DNA from: an uncultured Chitinophagaceae bacterium
GTDB taxonomy: Bacteria > Bacteroidota > Bacteroidia > Chitinophagales > Chitinophagaceae
Assembly (NCBI GenBank): GCA_937996595.1
Contig: CALKVC010000048.1
Span: forward strand, 1 to 11,906
Direction: 5' to 3'
DNA length: 11,906 nt
Each line of letters begins with the position of its first letter. The stretch's first letter is position 1. The notes beneath the pieces are model-generated. The model searched no databases. It was not told the DNA's origin and saw only the letters and a program-made list of their open reading frames with translations. Of this stretch, positions 9,056 through 11,906 are shown piece by piece. Both the position numbers and the translations under genes were made by a program.

Positions 9056-9073
9056 CCCTAACATTTCTTAGGG
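9056..9073. other. Perfect 6-bp inverted repeat downstream of kinase 2
   Basis: CCCTAA and TTAGGG are separated by a 6-nt loop (CATTTC), starting about 30 bp after the kinase 2 stop codon. In the minus-strand transcript the stem is followed by AGCATTC and not by a U tract, so it is not a standard intrinsic terminator. It could be a transcript-end hairpin or an operator lying upstream of the giant gene's possible promoter. Confidence 0.35.
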
Positions 9074-9102
9074 TTTATGGTGCACTAAATAAGCTGTGAA
9101 AG

Positions 9103-10449
9103 TTATGAGATACTCCTGAAGGGTATTGTAAAAATGGTTTTTGTTCCTTTTTCCGGTGCCGTGATGAGCTGATACGTGCCGTTCAGTTTTTCAATCCGCT
9201 TTTTATAATTCAACAGACCATTGCCGGTTTTAGTAATAAAATCTGTATCAAAGCCATGTCCGTTATCGGTAACAGTAAATTCAATTGTATCTGCAATAGT
9301 GCATTTTATACATACCAAATCTGCACCTGAATGCTTGATGGCATTGTGAACGGATTCCTTAACTAACAGGTACAAATTCCGCTTATCATCACTGCCAATG
9401 ATCTTGTAAGGAATACGCTGAGGGAGGTCATATTCAACATTGATATTTGCATGATCGAGCATTTCACTGCACTGGCTCCGTATATAATACAATGTTTCTT
9501 CAAGGCTTCCGTCAGTACTGTTCAGCATCCAGATGATCTCATTCATCTTATCTACCAGTTCGTCACTGTTACTGATTAGTTTATCTAACTCCGCTTGTAT
9601 GGTTTCATCCTGAATCTTCTGCTGAATAGCTGCACTCAGGTACCGCATGCGGCTGAGTCCGGCGCCCATATCATCATGCATATCTGCAGCAATGCGGCTG
9701 CGTTCACTATATATCTGGTTTTGCATTTTCTCAACCAACAGGGCTGACTCCAGTTTATGCACAGCGATTTCTTTTTCCTGGAAATACCACTTTTTAATAA
9801 TGGCTATGAGGTAACAGATCATCACCGCCAGGATGCCAACTTTTACAAAAAACAGCGGATACTGGTCTACAAAAAAATGATGAACCCCGTTCATCATCTG
9901 AATAAGCATGTAGGAAGTAAGGAAACTTCCTATGATATAGCAAACAAACCCAATGGCAACCAGGTTTGCATATTTCATTTTCTTCCTGATGATTATAATG
10001 GTCATCCACAAACAGGAAGCAAGGCCAACAAAATTAACAATGTTAAAAATGATCTCTGTTGGCCTACCCAGCAGGTATAAGATCACAAATGGAATAAAAA
10101 GAAAATACTGTATGGTTAAGGCTGTTTGTATAATAAGAGTAAGGGTTTTATTTTTAATCAGTGTTCCAAAAAAATCACGCAGGAATAAAGTAAAAAAGAT
10201 ATTGCCAATTGTTACAAGCGGGATGTTAAACAGTTTAAACCACCATGAATTGAATACGATTGCTCCTGTTGAATTATAAAACATTTCCGGTGTGGATATG
10301 AAAAAATTAATCCCTGTAAAAAGGAGAAAAAGTCCAAAGTATAAACTTTCCTTTGTTTTAGTATTGGCATAAAATACCAGCAGGAATAATACCTGAAAAA
10401 AAAGGATTCCCTGGAAAAAAAAGTAAAACAGGTAAACAAATCTTTCCAT
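9103..10449 (-). CDS. Sensor histidine kinase with seven-helix membrane input domain (NarX/LytS-like kinase core)
   Basis: 448 residues, complete. Residues 1-220 contain about seven hydrophobic helices (near 7-27, 35-52, 70-95, 103-125, 133-155, 163-185 and 198-219), resembling the 7TM part of 7TMR-DISM sensors but with no periplasmic domain in front. A coiled linker (about 222-250) leads to a HisKA_3-type dimerisation helix, ERSRIAADMHDDMGAGLS, whose phospho-acceptor is His258 (codon at 9676-9678). The ATPase domain shows an N box (KESVHNAIKH, Asn369), a G1 box (DNGHGFD, 395-401) and a G2 box (GNGLLNYKKR). It should autophosphorylate in response to a membrane or intracellular cue and pass phosphate to a NarL-type response regulator (family knowledge), none of which is visible here. 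It lies 33 bp after the upstream kinase gene, probably in the same operon. The start is the first ATG of the hydrophobic N-terminus; no clear ribosome binding site precedes it. Confidence 0.93.
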   Translation of the reverse strand: MERFVYLFYFFFQGILFFQVLFLLVFYANTKTKESLYFGLFLLFTGINFFISTPEMFYNSTGAIVFNSWWFKLFNIPLVTIGNIFFTLFLRDFFGTLIKNKTLTLIIQTALTIQYFLFIPFVILYLLGRPTEIIFNIVNFVGLASCLWMTIIIIRKKMKYANLVAIGFVCYIIGSFLTSYMLIQMMNGVHHFFVDQYPLFFVKVGILAVMICYLIAIIKKWYFQEKEIAVHKLESALLVEKMQNQIYSERSRIAADMHDDMGAGLSRMRYLSAAIQQKIQDETIQAELDKLISNSDELVDKMNEIIWMLNSTDGSLEETLYYIRSQCSEMLDHANINVEYDLPQRIPYKIIGSDDKRNLYLLVKESVHNAIKHSGADLVCIKCTIADTIEFTVTDNGHGFDTDFITKTGNGLLNYKKRIEKLNGTYQLITAPEKGTKTIFTIPFRSIS

Positions 10450-10482
10450 TCACTAATATTAAAGTTTAAATGCCAGAACCTC
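10450..10482 (-). other. 33-bp spacer between the two kinase genes
   Basis: The gap between the stop of kinase 1 and the ATG of kinase 2 is short and AT-rich (ATTTAAACTTTAATATTAG on the coding strand). It holds no obvious promoter or ribosome binding site. The short distance supports co-transcription of the two kinases. Confidence 0.6.
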
Positions 10483-10495
10483 TTACGAAAGAGGT
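10478..10495. other. 7-bp hairpin overlapping the stop codon of kinase 1
   Basis: ACCTCTT and AAGAGGT flank a 4-nt loop. In the minus-strand mRNA this gives ACCTCTT-UCGU-AAGAGGU, with the UAA stop at the loop-stem border. The sequence after it (TCTGGCATTTAAACTTTAA) is AU-rich but has no run of U, so a strong terminator is unlikely. It could be an mRNA-stability or processing element that sets the relative output of the two kinases. Chance occurrence is possible. Confidence 0.35.
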
Positions 10496-11906
10496 ACCAG
10501 TGGAATAGAGAAAATAATTTTAGTTCCTTTTCCCGGTGCTGTAATGAGCTGATAAGTGCCACTCAGTTTTCCAATCCGCTTTTTATAGTTCATCAGGCCA
10601 TTGCCGTTTTTACCTGCCAATGCAGCATCAAAGCCAATTCCATCATCAGCAATGGAGAATACCAGCTGGCCGTTAATGATGCATTCTATTGTAATTTTTT
10701 CTGCAGCTGCATGTTTAACAGCATTATTTACTGCTTCTTTTACCAGCAGGTAAATATTCCGGCTCTCTTTCCAGTCCATTGTTTGCTGAGGTATATTCTC
10801 AGGTAATTCAAAAATAAAAGCCAATCCGGCATTACTCACCATTTCTGCACATTGGCTGCGTATATGATAAATCAGATCATCCAGTTGCTGATTACCCTGG
10901 TTGAGGCTCCAGATTATTTCGTTCATCTTTTCTACTGAATCATCACTAAGTGAAAGGATTTTATCCATATCCTCAGTACTTAGCTCCTTTCCTTCTTTTA
11001 AAGAAGCCGTTATATAACGGATACGGCTAAGTCCGGCACCCACATCGTCATGCATATCGGCTGCTATGCGGCTTCTTTCATCCCTGAGGGTGCGTTCTTT
11101 TTCAATAATCGCCTGTTGCTTTTTTAATTGCTGACGGAGGTAATAACGGATAGCGGCATAAGCCAATAAAGCAATTAAAAGTATCATTGCAATCTTAAAC
11201 CACATTGTTTGGTACCAGGCGGGTAAAACCTGGACGTATAAAATCCTTTCTTTGCCTGCAATGGTTTCATCAAGGCTCTTGCATTTAATACGCAGTATAT
11301 ATTTTCCGGGTGTAAGATTAATATATGAAAGGCTTTGCTCTTTCCCTGCTTCATGCCATTTTTTTTCAGCTCCTTCCAGGATATATGAATACAAGAGTTT
11401 GTTACCATTAGTTAGGCTTATTCCTGCATAATTGAGGGAAAAAGCATTTTTTTCAGGTGGCAAAATTATTTCCTGCATATTATCCAGCAAGGTATCGGTA
11501 AGATAGTTTTCTCCAACCAGTTTAAAGTTTGTAATGCTTATATCAATCTTTTGAACAGTGGTATCGGCAGGTTTTGTATGTATGACTGCGAATGTGTATT
11601 CATAAAAAGGATAGTTTATGTTATTACTCAGTAACCGGTTACCTGGTAATACTAAAAGATTACCGCCATCATTCTCTGAATGCAAGCCTTCATTCAGGGT
11701 ATAATTTTTGAAACGAAAATTATCGGGATTAAACGAAAACAGGCCTTCTGAAGTGCCACACCATACCACACCATCTTCATCAGCAACAATTCCCTTGGTG
11801 AGTACCGGAAAATATCCGTCGCGCTGACTAATATTTCGTACCCATTTTTGAGCAGGAATATTAAAAACCATTATCCCATTACCAGCTGTACCACACCATA
11901 AATTTT
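10483..11906 (-). CDS. Propeller/Y_Y_Y sensor histidine kinase (5' end outside window)
   Basis: The frame is open to the right edge. An internal ATG at 11871-11869 is not the true start, because the codons before it encode LWCGTAGNGI, a two-component-regulator propeller repeat. Numbered from that Met, a second propeller repeat (VVWCGTSEGLFSFNP) lies at 35-49, a Y_Y_Y domain (SLNYAGISL to LRIKCKSL) at about 144-215, one membrane helix at about 223-243, and then the HisKA_3-type helix ERSRIAADMHDDVGAGLS with His274 (codon 11050-11052). The ATPase domain has an N box (KEAVNNAVKH, Asn383), G1 (DDGIGFD) and G2 (GNGLMNYKKR). The propeller and Y_Y_Y domain would be periplasmic and sense a ligand, often a glycan in Bacteroidota (family knowledge, unproven here). 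It ends after the ATPase domain, with no receiver or AraC domain, so it is a plain kinase and not a hybrid one-protein system. Its kinase core is paralogous to that of the next gene. Confidence 0.93.
   Translation of the reverse strand, partial: NLWCGTAGNGIMVFNIPAQKWVRNISQRDGYFPVLTKGIVADEDGVVWCGTSEGLFSFNPDNFRFKNYTLNEGLHSENDGGNLLVLPGNRLLSNNINYPFYEYTFAVIHTKPADTTVQKIDISITNFKLVGENYLTDTLLDNMQEIILPPEKNAFSLNYAGISLTNGNKLLYSYILEGAEKKWHEAGKEQSLSYINLTPGKYILRIKCKSLDETIAGKERILYVQVLPAWYQTMWFKIAMILLIALLAYAAIRYYLRQQLKKQQAIIEKERTLRDERSRIAADMHDDVGAGLSRIRYITASLKEGKELSTEDMDKILSLSDDSVEKMNEIIWSLNQGNQQLDDLIYHIRSQCAEMVSNAGLAFIFELPENIPQQTMDWKESRNIYLLVKEAVNNAVKHAAAEKITIECIINGQLVFSIADDGIGFDAALAGKNGNGLMNYKKRIGKLSGTYQLITAPGKGTKIIFSIPLVPLS

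Larger units (their letters stand above)
8936..9102. other. Intergenic region between kinase 2 and the giant gene
   Basis: This 167-bp gap is AT-rich and holds no gene. It contains a perfect CCCTAA/TTAGGG dyad (9056-9073), an AT-rich stretch (9011-9045) with a weak promoter candidate, and the leader of the giant gene. The sequence just before the ATG on the minus strand is AGAAATTAACTTTTT, with no Shine-Dalgarno element. The gap is long enough to hold a separate promoter, so the giant gene may be transcribed independently of the kinases. Confidence 0.7.

Noticed and set aside
9056..9073. Intrinsic terminator of the kinase operon
   Set aside because: A perfect stem is present, but no U tract follows it on the minus-strand transcript, so I list it only as an inverted repeat.
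9757..10279. Two overlapping plus-strand open frames of about 107-108 codons
   Set aside because: They lie antisense within the complete kinase 2 gene, their products show no recognisable domain, and no start signal is visible.
10212..10562. Minus-strand open frame of 116 codons spanning the kinase 1-kinase 2 junction
   Set aside because: It overlaps both kinases in another frame and has no domain-like content. The kinase frames on either side are fully supported by motifs.

Overview
The window is most likely from a member of the Bacteroidota, probably near Chitinophagaceae. It is AT-rich (roughly 40% GC by eye) and its start sites lack clear Shine-Dalgarno sequences. Its histidine kinases are of the propeller/Y_Y_Y and 7TM types common in that phylum. 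Its giant secreted protein carries NDxC...DVWYKF...YYxRVY modules, NHL repeats and a dockerin-like 'GGDVNQDG' C-terminal region, a combination I associate with that group. All recognisable genes lie on the minus strand, so transcription runs from right to left. No credible plus-strand gene was found.

Layout in transcription order. (1) 11906-10483 is the 3' part of a sensor histidine kinase gene. Its 5' end is beyond the window. The visible part encodes the last blades of a two-component-regulator propeller, a Y_Y_Y domain, one membrane helix and a kinase core. (2) After 33 bp, 10449-9103 encodes a second, complete sensor kinase with a seven-helix membrane input domain. Its kinase core is closely related to that of the first, so the pair looks like an old tandem duplication with exchanged input domains. 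(3) A 167-bp gap (9102-8936) holds a perfect 6-bp dyad and a weak candidate promoter. (4) 8935-1 is one uninterrupted reading frame of 2978 codons that leaves the window without a stop. It encodes a signal peptide, 16 tandem cysteine-rich modules of about 130-154 residues, a six-repeat NHL propeller, and a C-terminal region ending in a dockerin-like calcium-binding loop. I checked this frame codon by codon across its length and found no stop or frameshift.

How the parts may work together (inference): the two kinases probably form one operon and may feed a common response regulator, which is not in the window. The giant protein is exported and is likely a surface or secreted adhesin or scaffold. 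Its position directly downstream suggests, but does not show, that the kinases control it. The most interesting sequence-level signals are in the 16-module array. Cysteine positions are lost in pairs, which predicts a three-disulphide pattern. There is also a sharp switch from an acidic DD[D/N]VW motif in modules 1-9 to a single-D motif in modules 10-16.
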